Origin: Parafrankia elaeagni
GTDB lineage: Bacteria; Actinomycetota; Actinomycetes; Frankiales; Frankiaceae
Direction: 5' to 3'
Assembly: GCF_000374165.1 (NCBI RefSeq)
Contig: NZ_KB893671.1
Coordinates: 310,193-374,192 of the forward strand
Length of the DNA stretch: 64,000 nucleotides
In this document: in pieces, positions 51,895 to 60,642 of the stretch
How the letters are laid out: each line of letters opens with the position of its first letter
How positions within the stretch are numbered: position 1 is the stretch's first letter
Translations under genes and position numbers: made by a program
Notes under the pieces: generated by a model
What the model was told of the DNA's origin: nothing
Databases searched by the model: none
Seen by the model: the letters and a program-made list of their open reading frames with translations, nothing else

Positions 51895-51939
51895 ACCAGG
51901 GACCAGGCCGAACCAGGGACCAGGCCGAACCAGGGACCA
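51895..51939. repeat. 17-bp tandem repeat
   Basis: Unit ACCAGGGACCAGGCCGA occurs twice in direct tandem (51895-51911, 51912-51928) and partly a third time, between the SDR stop and the ligase start. Replication slippage is the simplest reading. Confidence 0.85.
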
Positions 51940-51957
51940 CGGGGAATGGAGGACACG

Positions 51958-53511
51958 ATGTATCCAGGTGTACACGCTGCCCGGACACCCGACCAACCGG
52001 CCGTCATCATGGCGGCGAGCGGTGCCCGGCTCACCTTCGGTGAGCTGGAGGAGAACTCGCTCCGCCTCGCGCATCGGCTGCGGGAGCAGGGATTACGGCG
52101 GGGCGACGTCATCGCGTTGTTCTCGGGCAACGATCCGCGTGTTTTCGAGGTGTACTGGGCGGCGCAGCGCACCGGTCTCTACGTGACCGCCGTGAACAAG
52201 CTCCTCGGGCCCGACGAGCTGCGGTACATCCTGGCGGACAGCGGCGCGCAGGCCCTCTTCGTCGGACCGGGCGTCACCGCCTCCGCGGCGGGCCTGAGCG
52301 CTCATGCCCGCGTGCGCTACGCGGTGGCCATGGACTCGGCGCCCGCGGACGGTGGGGAATGGCACGACTATGCTGCCGAGCTCGCCGCCGGGCTGACCGA
52401 CTCTCTGGACGACCAGCCGCGCGGCGGTGACATGCTCTACTCCTCCGGTACCACCGGGCGTCCGAAGGGCATCCAACCGCCGCTTCCGGACCGGCAGGTG
52501 AGTGACCCCGGAGACAGCATGGTCGCGTTGTTCGGTGACAGGCTCGGGCTCGGGCCGGACACCGTCTTCCTCTCACCGGCACCCCTGTATCACGCCGCGT
52601 CGCTGCGCCTGTGCGCGACGGTGCAGGCCCTGGGCGGGACTGTCGTGGCCATGGAGAGGTTCGACGCCGAGGCAGCGCTCCGTGCCGTCGAGACCTACCA
52701 GGTGACGCACAGCCAGTGGGTGCCGACGATGTTCGTCCGCATGCTCCGACTGCCGGCCGAGGCCCGCGACCGCTACGACCTGTCGAGCCTGCGCGTCGCC
52801 GTGCACGCGGCCGCTCCCTGCCCGGCGGAGATCAAGCAGCAGATGATGGCCTGGTGGGGGCCGATCCTGTACGAGTACTACTCCTCCACCGAGGTGGCCG
52901 GGGTGACGTGGATCGGTCCGCAGGAGTGGGCCGCCCACCAGGGCTCGGTCGGTCGGGCGATCCTCGGCGTTCCGCACATCTGCGACGACGGCGGCCGTGA
53001 CCTGCCCACCGGCACGGCCGGGGCGGTGTACTTCGAACGCGACGCGCGCCCGTTCGAGTACCACAACGACCCGGAGAGGACCCGGGCCGCCGAGCACCCC
53101 GACCACCCGAACTGGGTGACCGTCGGAGACATCGGCTTCCTCGACGAGGAGGGTTACCTGTATCTCACCGACCGACGAGCATTCATGATCATATCTGGTG
53201 GCGTCAACATCTATCCCCAGGAGATCGAGGACGCCCTCACGGTGCATCCCGCGGTCGCGGACGTCGCGGTCATCGGTGTCCCGGACCCCGAGATGGGCGA
53301 GCAGGTCAAGGCGGTCGTGCAGGTTGCCCCCGGCCACCTGCCGGGTGAGGAGCTCGCCGCCGAACTGACCGTTCACGTCCGGTCCCGGCTGGCCGGGTAC
53401 AAGGTGCCGCGAAGCATCGACTTCGTCGACGAGCTGCCGCGCACTCCCACGGGAAAACTCCTGAAGGGCGATCTGCGCGATCGCTACCGGGCGAGCGTCG
53501 CGCGCTCGTGA
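51958..53511 (+). CDS. Acyl-CoA synthetase (AMP-forming)
   Basis: 517 residues. ANL-superfamily ligase: LYSSGTTGRPKGIQPPLP (P-loop), VHAAAPCPAEIKQQM, YEYYSSTEVAGVTWIG (A5), VTVGDIGFLDEEGYLYLTDR (A7-A8), ISGGVNIYPQEIEDAL and PRTPTGKLLKGDLRDR with the catalytic Lys. It activates a carboxylic acid to its CoA ester. The ATG at 51958 follows GGAGG; starts MYPGVHAART as in related ligases. Followed by a convergent TetR repressor. Substrate unknown. Confidence 0.92.
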   Translation: MYPGVHAARTPDQPAVIMAASGARLTFGELEENSLRLAHRLREQGLRRGDVIALFSGNDPRVFEVYWAAQRTGLYVTAVNKLLGPDELRYILADSGAQALFVGPGVTASAAGLSAHARVRYAVAMDSAPADGGEWHDYAAELAAGLTDSLDDQPRGGDMLYSSGTTGRPKGIQPPLPDRQVSDPGDSMVALFGDRLGLGPDTVFLSPAPLYHAASLRLCATVQALGGTVVAMERFDAEAALRAVETYQVTHSQWVPTMFVRMLRLPAEARDRYDLSSLRVAVHAAAPCPAEIKQQMMAWWGPILYEYYSSTEVAGVTWIGPQEWAAHQGSVGRAILGVPHICDDGGRDLPTGTAGAVYFERDARPFEYHNDPERTRAAEHPDHPNWVTVGDIGFLDEEGYLYLTDRRAFMIISGGVNIYPQEIEDALTVHPAVADVAVIGVPDPEMGEQVKAVVQVAPGHLPGEELAAELTVHVRSRLAGYKVPRSIDFVDELPRTPTGKLLKGDLRDRYRASVARS

Positions 53512-53562
53512 CAGCCGCGGTGCTCGACAGGACGGCGGCGGCGTGCGGAGCCCGGACCGAGG

Positions 53563-54291
53563 TCAGGACCCTGAAACCGCCGCCACGGGCAGCTCCGCCT
53601 GGACGTTCTGGGGCGCCGGCGCCATCCGCACCACGGGGGCGGCGCCCTCGACGCCGACCGTGCGTGCCCACAGCAGGGTCAGCGTGTCCAGCAGCGGTTC
53701 CTCGTCGAAGTCGACACCCAGGCTGTGCCACAGATAGCAGAGGTGGTCGAGCATCGACCCGAGGGCTTCGGCGGTGAGCCGCAGGTTGATCGTGGTGTCG
53801 GCGATTCCCTCCTGCTGCCAGCGGGTGATGCCGCGGACGGTGCGCTGCACGAACTCCTCGCGCATCGCCAGCCGCATCGCCTTGACGTCGGGCCGGATCG
53901 TGCCGACCTGCTCGACGAGGGCGATGATCGACGCGGCGGGCCGGTAGGCGTCGAGGAAGCGCTTGAGCGCCGCGCGGATCCGCTCGACCGGCTCTGACGG
54001 CACCTCGTCGCTGTGCAACTGGTCGAGAACCTCCCTGATGGCGCGTTCGGCGACCTCGTAGAAGACCGTTTCCTTGGACTCGAAGTACGTGTAGAACGTG
54101 CCCTGGGAGGCGCCCGCCTCGTCGGTGATGTCGACGACGCGCGTCTCGAGGTAGCCGTCGCGTTCGAAGACGCGGCGCGCGGCGGCGAGCAGCTCGTCCC
54201 TGCGTGCACGCCCCCTGCGGGTGAGCGGGCCGGTGTCCCGGCGCTCGCTCTGCGCGTCGGCCCGTCGATCGACGGGCTCCACCTCGGTCAT
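53563..54291 (-). CDS. TetR-family repressor
   Basis: 242 residues from the ATG at 54291. TetR DNA-binding domain at about 30-75 (TRVVDITDEAGASQGTFYTYF) and a helical effector domain. Divergent from the ABC-importer operon; two TTGA-N8-TCAA sites lie in the gap, one over a TTGACA -35 box, so it probably represses the importer and its own gene. The ligand may be the acyl-CoA made from the imported compound. Convergent with the acyl-CoA synthetase gene. Confidence 0.9.
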   Translation of the reverse strand: MTEVEPVDRRADAQSERRDTGPLTRRGRARRDELLAAARRVFERDGYLETRVVDITDEAGASQGTFYTYFESKETVFYEVAERAIREVLDQLHSDEVPSEPVERIRAALKRFLDAYRPAASIIALVEQVGTIRPDVKAMRLAMREEFVQRTVRGITRWQQEGIADTTINLRLTAEALGSMLDHLCYLWHSLGVDFDEEPLLDTLTLLWARTVGVEGAAPVVRMAPAPQNVQAELPVAAVSGS

Positions 54292-54355
54292 CCCCGTTTC
54301 CCTCCCATGCAGTCGTCTCCGCAGGGTGCCCCAGTGTCGCGACCTTCGGCAAGAG

Positions 54356-54394
54356 TTGAGCTGCATCTCAAGTTTTTCTTGACACGCATCTCAA
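54356..54394. promoter_or_regulatory. Tandem TTGA-N8-TCAA operators over an importer promoter
   Basis: Two inverted repeats, 54356-54371 and 54379-54394, both TTGA-8 bases-TCAA and both containing GCATCTCAAG, 23 bp apart. The second includes TTGACA (54379-54384), a perfect -35 box for the plus-strand importer operon. The -10 region would lie near 54402-54407. The importer ATG is at 54578, so a leader of about 165 bases is expected. Confidence 0.6.
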
Positions 54395-54577
54395 GTTGCT
54401 GTGTTGTGAGGCACCTCGGCGCCTTCGGTCCCTTGTGCGCCACCTCGTCGTAACTCACCGGCAGTGCCGTCGTGACTCGCCGCCAGCTCAGGCGCGACTG
54501 CGGACGGTTGCCGTGGTCCTGGAGCTACCAGTCCGACGCACGTCGTCGCGTGCACACATCGAGGAGTCGCAAACGCC

Positions 54578-55792
54578 ATGAAGAGGTCCCGCACGCTCAC
54601 CCTCGTGTTAACCAGCACCGTCGGCGCGCTGCTGCTCGCGGCCTGCGGCTCTGACAGCTCGTCTTCGGACAGCGTGTCGGACGGCGGCAGGCCCACCGTC
54701 CGCATCGGTGTCGTCGGGCCCGAGAGCGGCAGCGCACCGCAGTTCTGGACCGACGCGATCCGGCCGGTCGAGCTGGCAGCCGACGAACTCGGCGAGAAGT
54801 ACGGCATCAACGTCGAGATCGTCGAGGCGGACGACGGGGGCACCCCGGAAGGCGCCTCCCAGGCCATCCAGACGCTGCTGAACTCCGAGGACGTCGACGC
54901 GCTGTTCGGCCCGCCGCAGTCGGGTAACGCGCTCCAGGTCGCCGAGGTCGTGCAGCGCACCGGGCGGCCGTGGCTGCTGCCCGCGCAGGCGCCTGCGCTG
55001 ATCAACCCCGAGGCCGACCCCAACTGGGCCTTCCGGACCAACTACGCCAGCGACGACCTGGCCACGATCGTCGGCGACCTGCTGTTCGCGGGCGGCAACC
55101 GGGTCGGGGTCGTGCACTCGACGGACGCCTACGGCCAGACCTCGCTCGAGGCGGTCCAGGCCTATGCCGAGGCGAACGGCCTCGAGATCGCCGCGGAGGA
55201 GGCCATCCAGCCCGGGAGTACGGACTTCGCGCCGAGTGTGCGTCGCCTGGAGGAGGCCGGCGTCACCGCGGTCTTCATGGGAATCACCGCCGGCGCGGAT
55301 ACCGCCACCGTGACGCGGGCGATGGTCCAGGAGGGCTTCCGCCCCGAGCTCAAGGTCACGAACGCGACGATCCTGGCCGACTTCGAGCAGCTCGCCGAGC
55401 CGGCTCAGTGGGAGAACCTGGTCTTCGTCGACACCCGCAGGCTCGCCGAGGGCGCGATGGCCGAGATCAGCGCCGACTACGAGAAGCGCTACGGCGAGGC
55501 CCCGATTCTGCCCACGAACGTCTACAGCTTCTTCGCCGGCATGGACGCCTACCTGCAGGCCGTGGCCCAGGTCGGTGACGCGGACGACTACGACGCAGTC
55601 CGGGAAGCCATGGAGTCGGTTCCGGCAGTGAGCGTGCGCGGCGAGTCGATCGCCTCGCCGTTCAGCGCCGACGACCACGAGCTGTACGAGGCCGAGGACC
55701 AGGCGGCCTGGTACGTGTACGGGTTCGACGCCCAGGGTTCGCTCAGTCTGCAGGGCACGGTGGCTGACTGCCTCGGCGCAGCCGGCTGCTGA
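54578..55792 (+). CDS. ABC-importer solute-binding lipoprotein (branched-chain type)
   Basis: 404 residues of the LivJ/LivK-type periplasmic-binding-protein family. Signal LTLVLTSTVGALLLAACGSD has lipobox LAAC, then a Ser-rich linker. The mature part has RIGVVGPESGSAP, LAADELGEKYGI-type helix, GPPQSGNALQVAEVVQR, WAFRTNYASDDLATIV, GNRVGVVHSTDAYGQTSLE. These proteins bind amino acids, aromatic acids or other small acids outside the membrane. First gene of a four-gene importer operon. Confidence 0.92.
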   Translation: MKRSRTLTLVLTSTVGALLLAACGSDSSSSDSVSDGGRPTVRIGVVGPESGSAPQFWTDAIRPVELAADELGEKYGINVEIVEADDGGTPEGASQAIQTLLNSEDVDALFGPPQSGNALQVAEVVQRTGRPWLLPAQAPALINPEADPNWAFRTNYASDDLATIVGDLLFAGGNRVGVVHSTDAYGQTSLEAVQAYAEANGLEIAAEEAIQPGSTDFAPSVRRLEEAGVTAVFMGITAGADTATVTRAMVQEGFRPELKVTNATILADFEQLAEPAQWENLVFVDTRRLAEGAMAEISADYEKRYGEAPILPTNVYSFFAGMDAYLQAVAQVGDADDYDAVREAMESVPAVSVRGESIASPFSADDHELYEAEDQAAWYVYGFDAQGSLSLQGTVADCLGAAGC

Positions 55793-55811
55793 CCGGGCGA
55801 CGGAGACGCTC

Positions 55812-56681
55812 ATGGACGTCGTCATCGGCGGGCTGGTCTCGGGGGGCCTGTTCGCGCTCGTCGCGCAGAGTTTTGTCCTGACCTTCCTGACCACCCGGAC
55901 CCTGAACTTCGCCGTCGGCGAGTTCATGGCGCTCGCCGCGTTCATCGCGCTGGCGCTGGCCGGGTGGGGGTGGCTGCCCGGACCGCTCAGGATCGCCGTC
56001 ACGGTGGTCGTGCTCGGGGTGCTCGGGGCGGTCGTCTACCGCCTGCTCGTAGTGCCCTTCACCGTGGGGGGCCCACATGACGTGCGCTGGCTGCTCAGCA
56101 CCGTGGGGATGTCGTATGTGCTGCTCAACCTGCTGACAAACGCTGAGGGAGCCAATCCGCAGAACCTGGGCTTCGGGCGGGTGAAGGCGGTCCCGACCGT
56201 CCTCGGCGTGCGTCTCAGCGGCCAGTCGCTGCTGCTCGCCGGGATCGCGATCGGGGTGACTGTCGGCCTCGTGCTCCTGACGACGCGGACACCGCTGGGC
56301 CTGTACATGCGGGCGGTGTCGGCCGACCCGCGTACCGCCTCGCTCATGGGTGTCTCACCGCGGGCGGTCGGCATGCTGGCCTACGGCCTCGCGACGGCGA
56401 TCGCGGCGCTGGCCGGCACGCTGTGGGCGGCCGAGGTCGGGGTCACTCCCGGTCTCGGATCGCCACTGCTCGTCGGCGCCCTGGCCGTCGGCGTGATCGG
56501 CGGCCTGACCAGTTTCTGGGGTCCGTTGCTCGGCGGCGCTGTCTACGGCGTCACCACCCAGTTCGTGGGCTACCACATCGACGCCCTGTGGGGGCAGGTC
56601 GCCGGCCTGCTGCTGGTGGTGGCGGTGCTGGTGCTGCGGCCCGAAGGCATCGTCGGACGGCGCGTGGAGGCGAAGCTGTGA
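55812..56681 (+). CDS. ABC-importer permease, LivH type
   Basis: 289 residues, eight or so membrane segments. LivH-family motifs include LVSGGLFALVAQSFVLTFL, TRTLNFAVGEFMALAAF, TRTPLGLYMRAVSADPRTAS (the EAA-like coupling helix) and GGLTSFWGPLLGGAVYG. ATG at 55812, 19 bp after the binding-protein stop with GGAGA upstream. Its stop overlaps the LivM-LivG start by GTGA. Substrate as for the binding protein, unknown. Confidence 0.92.
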   Translation: MDVVIGGLVSGGLFALVAQSFVLTFLTTRTLNFAVGEFMALAAFIALALAGWGWLPGPLRIAVTVVVLGVLGAVVYRLLVVPFTVGGPHDVRWLLSTVGMSYVLLNLLTNAEGANPQNLGFGRVKAVPTVLGVRLSGQSLLLAGIAIGVTVGLVLLTTRTPLGLYMRAVSADPRTASLMGVSPRAVGMLAYGLATAIAALAGTLWAAEVGVTPGLGSPLLVGALAVGVIGGLTSFWGPLLGGAVYGVTTQFVGYHIDALWGQVAGLLLVVAVLVLRPEGIVGRRVEAKL

Positions 56682-58855
56682 CCGCGACGACCAGATCCAC
56701 CGGTACGGATGCCGGCGTCGCCGGCTCCCCTGGGACCAAGGCCGCTGATGCCGCCGAGGCCGGTTCGAGCGAAGCCGAGGCGATGTCGTCCCCGGGATCC
56801 GCGCCGAGGACGGCGACGCGGACGGCGACGCGGACGACCTGGTGGCACCGGCTGCCGGCCCCCGCGAAAGACGCCGGGTTCGCCCTCGTCGTGCTGGCTC
56901 TGGCGGTAGGCGTCACCCTCCCCGGCCTCGCCGGTGACGGGCCGCGGCTGGCGACGATGCAGATGGTCGGTGTTGCCTTCGCGACGGTCCTCGCCGCGCT
57001 CGGGCTGAACCTGCTCACCGGCTTCGCGAAGCTGGTGTCCCTGGGCCAGGGGGCCTTCTACGCGCTCGGTGCCTACGCGAGCGCCTGGCTGATCCTCGAC
57101 GGGGGATGGCCGTGGCCCGTGGCGATCATCGCTGCCGTGCTGCTCTCGTCGGGTGTCGGTGCGCTCGTCGCGCTCGGCTCGATGCGGCTGCGTGGCCCGC
57201 AGTTCGCCATGATCACGCTGGTGTTCGCGGTGTTGACGGAGCGGGTGCTCGCCGAGTGGAGCGTCTTCGGGCGGTTGTCCGGCTACCCGAACCCGGTCGA
57301 GCACGGATCCGGACTGCTGGACCCGGTGAGCATCGGAGGCTTCGCTCTGGAGCCGCCGCTGTTCGCGGGTGTCGAGGGCACCCTGCTGCCGGTCCTCGCG
57401 GTGGTGCTCGCAGTCGTTGTTGTGCTGTACCGGAACGTGGCCCGCTCGCCGTGGGGCCGGTCGTTGCGGGCACTCGGTGAGAGCGAGCACCTCGCCGCGC
57501 ACCTCGGCGTGAACCTCACCGCACGAAAGATCGCGGTGTTCACCGTCTCGGCCGGCCTGGGTGCCCTCGGCGGGGTGTTCTACACCCAGGCCTACGGCCA
57601 CCTGCAGCCGGAGAGTTTCGGGATCTACCTGTCCCTCACGCTGCTGCTCGCCGTGATCCTCGGCGGCGGCGGCACCGTGCTCGGCCCGGTGGTCGGAACG
57701 GTGATCCTCGTTCTGCTGCAGCACGGTGACGCGCTCGACGGCCTGGTCGACCTGCAGCAGGACCTGATCTCCGACCGCTGGTACCTCTCCGTCCCGGGTC
57801 TGGTGGGCCTGCTGCTCGTGGTCGTGCTCTACCTGCTGCCCGCCGGCCTGGTGGGCACGGCGAGCCGCGTCGTGCCCGCCCTGGCCGCCCTGGCCGGTGC
57901 GAGGAGGCGACGGGATACCGCGGAGGCCGACCCGCGGTATCCGGCGGACCGGGACGCGCCGCTGCCACCCGACGGAGCGGCGAGCCGGGCGGTCGAGTCG
58001 GTGGCGGCGCCGCCGCGGCCACCGGCCGGCGATGAGGTGGTTCTCGCAGTGAACGCCGTGAGCAAGCGTTTCGGTGGGTTGCAGGCGGTTCGGGAGATGA
58101 GCCTGACCGTGCGCGCCGGCTCCGTGCATGCGGTCATCGGCCCGAACGGAGCCGGCAAGACGACGCTGGCCAACCTGATCACAGGGGTGTACGCCCCCGA
58201 CGAGGGAAGCATCACGCTGGCCGGACGCCCCATCAGCGGGCGGCGGGTGCACGACGTGGCCCGGTCAGGCGTCGTCCGTACCTTTCAGACCCCGATGCTG
58301 TTCCCCGGGGAGACGGTGCGGGAGAACGTGCTGTCCGGCTTCGCCGACACCGGGCGGATGCCACTCTGGCGCGCGGCGCTCAAGCCGCCGTCGGCCTACC
58401 GGCGGGAGACGGCGCTCGAGCACGCCACCACGGCGCTGCTCGCCCGGGTCGGCCTCGTGGACCTGGCCGACGCGCGGGCGGGCAACCTGTCCTACGGCCG
58501 TCAGCGGGCACTGGAGATCGCCCGCGCGCTGGCCGGCGAACCTCGGCTGCTCGTGCTCGACGAGCCCGCGGCCGGCCTCAATCCCACCGAAGCCGCCGAA
58601 CTGGGCGAGCTGCTGCTGAGCCTGCGCGCCCAGGGCCTGGCCATGATCCTCGTGGAGCACCACATGGACCTGGTCGGCCAGGTCGCCGACGAGGTCAGCT
58701 GCATGGACCAGGGCGGGCTGCTCTCCGCCGGTCCGGTGGGCGACGTGCTCTCCGACCCCGCCGTCGTCGCGGCATACCTGGGCGTTACCGAGCCCGACCC
58801 GGACACCACGCCCGACTCGCCTGAGCACGATCACGCAGGAGCGCCTGATGCCTGA
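56678..58855 (+). CDS. LivM-LivG fusion: ABC permease joined to its ATPase
   Basis: 725 residues. After a Ser/Thr/Ala-rich start (~55 residues) comes a LivM-type permease (about 60-400; LGLNLLTGFAKLVSLGQGAFYALGAYAS), a Pro/Arg-rich linker, and a LivG ATPase (about 450-710) with Walker A GPNGAGKTT, signature LSYGRQRALEIARALA and Walker B LLVLDEPAAGL, plus the LivG NPTEAAEL and EHHMDLV motifs. Elsewhere these are usually separate proteins. GTG start overlaps the LivH stop. Confidence 0.93.
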   Translation: MTATTRSTGTDAGVAGSPGTKAADAAEAGSSEAEAMSSPGSAPRTATRTATRTTWWHRLPAPAKDAGFALVVLALAVGVTLPGLAGDGPRLATMQMVGVAFATVLAALGLNLLTGFAKLVSLGQGAFYALGAYASAWLILDGGWPWPVAIIAAVLLSSGVGALVALGSMRLRGPQFAMITLVFAVLTERVLAEWSVFGRLSGYPNPVEHGSGLLDPVSIGGFALEPPLFAGVEGTLLPVLAVVLAVVVVLYRNVARSPWGRSLRALGESEHLAAHLGVNLTARKIAVFTVSAGLGALGGVFYTQAYGHLQPESFGIYLSLTLLLAVILGGGGTVLGPVVGTVILVLLQHGDALDGLVDLQQDLISDRWYLSVPGLVGLLLVVVLYLLPAGLVGTASRVVPALAALAGARRRRDTAEADPRYPADRDAPLPPDGAASRAVESVAAPPRPPAGDEVVLAVNAVSKRFGGLQAVREMSLTVRAGSVHAVIGPNGAGKTTLANLITGVYAPDEGSITLAGRPISGRRVHDVARSGVVRTFQTPMLFPGETVRENVLSGFADTGRMPLWRAALKPPSAYRRETALEHATTALLARVGLVDLADARAGNLSYGRQRALEIARALAGEPRLLVLDEPAAGLNPTEAAELGELLLSLRAQGLAMILVEHHMDLVGQVADEVSCMDQGGLLSAGPVGDVLSDPAVVAAYLGVTEPDPDTTPDSPEHDHAGAPDA

Positions 58856-59612
58856 CACCGCAGCACGGTCGGCGACGGGCCGCAGTGCCGCCGGACCGGC
58901 GGCGACTGCACTGGAGGTCCGTGACCTGCATGCCGGGTACGGACGGGCCACCGTCCTGCACGGTGTGTCCCTGCAGGTCGCCCGGGGCGAGATCGTCTCC
59001 GTCATCGGTTCGAACGGAGCCGGCAAGTCGACGTTGGTCCAGACGGTCGCCGGCCTGTTGCCGGCCCGCGCCGGAGAGATTCTGCTCGACGGCGAGGGGG
59101 TCACCGGCGCCACCGCGCAGATGCGCGCCCGGCGCGGGGTCGTGCTGGTGCCCGAGGGCCGCCGCCTGTTCGGCGAGCTCACCGTGGGGGAGAACATCCG
59201 GCTCGGCCGCCGCGCGGCCCGCGGCCGCTCCGACGACGACCCGGTGGCGGACCTGCTCGACGCGTTCCCGGTGGTGCGCGAACGCTGGAACCAGCAGTCC
59301 GGACTGCTCTCCGGCGGCCAGCAGCAGATGGTGGCCCTGACCCGGGCCGCCGCGTCACGCCCGCGCTACCTGCTGCTCGATGAACCCTCGCTCGGTCTGA
59401 GTCCCGCTCTGACGCTCGAGGTGTTCCGACTCGTCCGGCTCGTCGCCGAGCGCACCGGCGCGGGCGTCGTGCTGGTCGAACAGATGGCCGACCAGGCACT
59501 GCGCCTGGCCAGCCGCGCGTACGTGCTCGAACAGGGCCGGGTCGTCGCGTCCGGGGAGGCCGGGGAGCTCCGCCGTTCCGACGCTGTGCGGAAGGCGTAT
59601 CTGGGTGGCTGA
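58848..59612 (+). CDS. ABC-importer ATPase, LivF type
   Basis: 254 residues. Walker A GSNGAGKSTLVQTVAG, LSGGQQQMVALTRAA signature, Walker B YLLLDEPSLGLSPAL, and LivF-type VLVPEGRRLFGELTV and VVLVEQMADQAL. Second ATPase of the importer. It starts 8 bp before the end of the LivM-LivG gene. The short N-terminal tail is Ala-rich. Confidence 0.93.
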   Translation: MPDTAARSATGRSAAGPAATALEVRDLHAGYGRATVLHGVSLQVARGEIVSVIGSNGAGKSTLVQTVAGLLPARAGEILLDGEGVTGATAQMRARRGVVLVPEGRRLFGELTVGENIRLGRRAARGRSDDDPVADLLDAFPVVRERWNQQSGLLSGGQQQMVALTRAAASRPRYLLLDEPSLGLSPALTLEVFRLVRLVAERTGAGVVLVEQMADQALRLASRAYVLEQGRVVASGEAGELRRSDAVRKAYLGG

Positions 59613-59635
59613 GCGCGGGCGCGCGGGGCACGGGC

Positions 59636-59713
59636 GTGGCCACCGCGATCCGCCGGGGTCCCACCGAGATCATGAAGAAGATCGTTGATCGTGACGTCCT
59701 GGAGGCGCGTTGA
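59636..59713 (+). pseudogene. C-terminal remnant of an acyl-CoA dehydrogenase
   Basis: One frame reads RRGPTEIMKKIVDRDVLEAR then stop, very like the GGTNEIMKQIIGRSLVG end of acyl-CoA dehydrogenases such as the one at 60.6 kb. Only about 25 codons remain and no domain precedes it. The stop overlaps the hydratase start region (TTGATG). Most simply the 3' scar of a deleted dehydrogenase gene. Confidence 0.6.
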
Positions 59714-60525
59714 TGGGCACCACGCAGAACATGCCGGCGGCACTGTACGAGGTGCGTGACAACGCAGCCGTTGTCACGCTGAACCGGCCGGACGCCCTCA
59801 ACGCCGTCAACGCCGACCTCGCCACTGCTGTCGGAGAGGGACTCGAAGCGGCCGCGGCCGACCGCGACGTGCGGGTTGTGGTGATCACCGGCAGCGGCCG
59901 GGCCTTCTGTGCCGGAGCGGATCTCAAGGAGATCGCCCAGCAGAGGTCGGTCGCCGCACACGGCCATCCCGAGTGGGGCTTCGCCGGGATTGTCCAGCAC
60001 TGGATCGACAAGCCGGTCATCGCCGCCGTCAACGGGTTTGCGATGGGCGGCGGCACCGAGATCGCCCTGGCCTGCGACCTCGTCGTCGCCGCTGACACCG
60101 CCACGTTCGGACTGCCCGAGGTCAAGCGTGGCCTGCTCGCCGCGGCCGGCGGCGTCGTACGCCTCCAGCGGCAGCTCCCTCTCAAGCTCGCCCTCGAGCT
60201 GGCACTGACCGGCGACGCGGTCGACGCCGCCACCGCGCACGCCTGGGGGCTGGTCAACCAGGTCGTCCCGGCCGGCGATGTGCTCGACGCGGCGCTGAGC
60301 CTGGCCGGCCGCATCGCCGTCAACGCGCCGCTGTCCCTTCAGCACACCAAGCGGATGATCCACCGCACGCTGACCGGCGCCTCGGACTGGGACGCCTCCT
60401 GGGTAGGTGAGGATCCGTGGCTGCTCAACGCGGAGGCCATGAAGATCGTCTTCGGTAGTCGGGACGCCCTTGAGGGCTCGCAGGCCTTTGCGCAGAAGCG
60501 TCCACCGAGCTGGCAGGGCCGGTGA
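59713..60525 (+). CDS. Enoyl-CoA hydratase/isomerase family protein
   Basis: 270 residues, crotonase fold. Motifs: VVTLNRPDALNAVNADL, ITGSGRAFCAGADLKEIAQ (oxyanion hole), FAMGGGTEIALACDLVVAADTA and FGLPEVKRGLLAAAGG (the catalytic-loop Glu). Hydrates a 2-enoyl-CoA or isomerises a double bond. GGAGG precedes the ATG at good spacing; a TTG one codon earlier is less likely. It stands in a run with the acyl-CoA dehydrogenase and thiolase, giving a beta-oxidation set. Confidence 0.92.
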   Translation: MGTTQNMPAALYEVRDNAAVVTLNRPDALNAVNADLATAVGEGLEAAAADRDVRVVVITGSGRAFCAGADLKEIAQQRSVAAHGHPEWGFAGIVQHWIDKPVIAAVNGFAMGGGTEIALACDLVVAADTATFGLPEVKRGLLAAAGGVVRLQRQLPLKLALELALTGDAVDAATAHAWGLVNQVVPAGDVLDAALSLAGRIAVNAPLSLQHTKRMIHRTLTGASDWDASWVGEDPWLLNAEAMKIVFGSRDALEGSQAFAQKRPPSWQGR

Positions 60526-60562
60526 CCGGCGGGCCTGCCCGACGTCCTCACCGGTCTGCTTG

Positions 60563-60592
60563 CCCGGGCCCGGGCCCGGGCCCGGGCCCGGG
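60563..60592. repeat. (CCCGGG)x5 hexanucleotide repeat
   Basis: Five perfect tandem copies in the gap between hydratase and dehydrogenase, followed by GGCTTC repeats at about 60596-60613. The repeat is self-complementary and could form a hairpin in DNA or RNA; copy number is likely to vary. Confidence 0.9.
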
Positions 60593-60642
60593 TCTGGCTT
60601 CGGCTTCGGCTTCGGTCCGGCAATGACGATCCGAGGGGCTTT

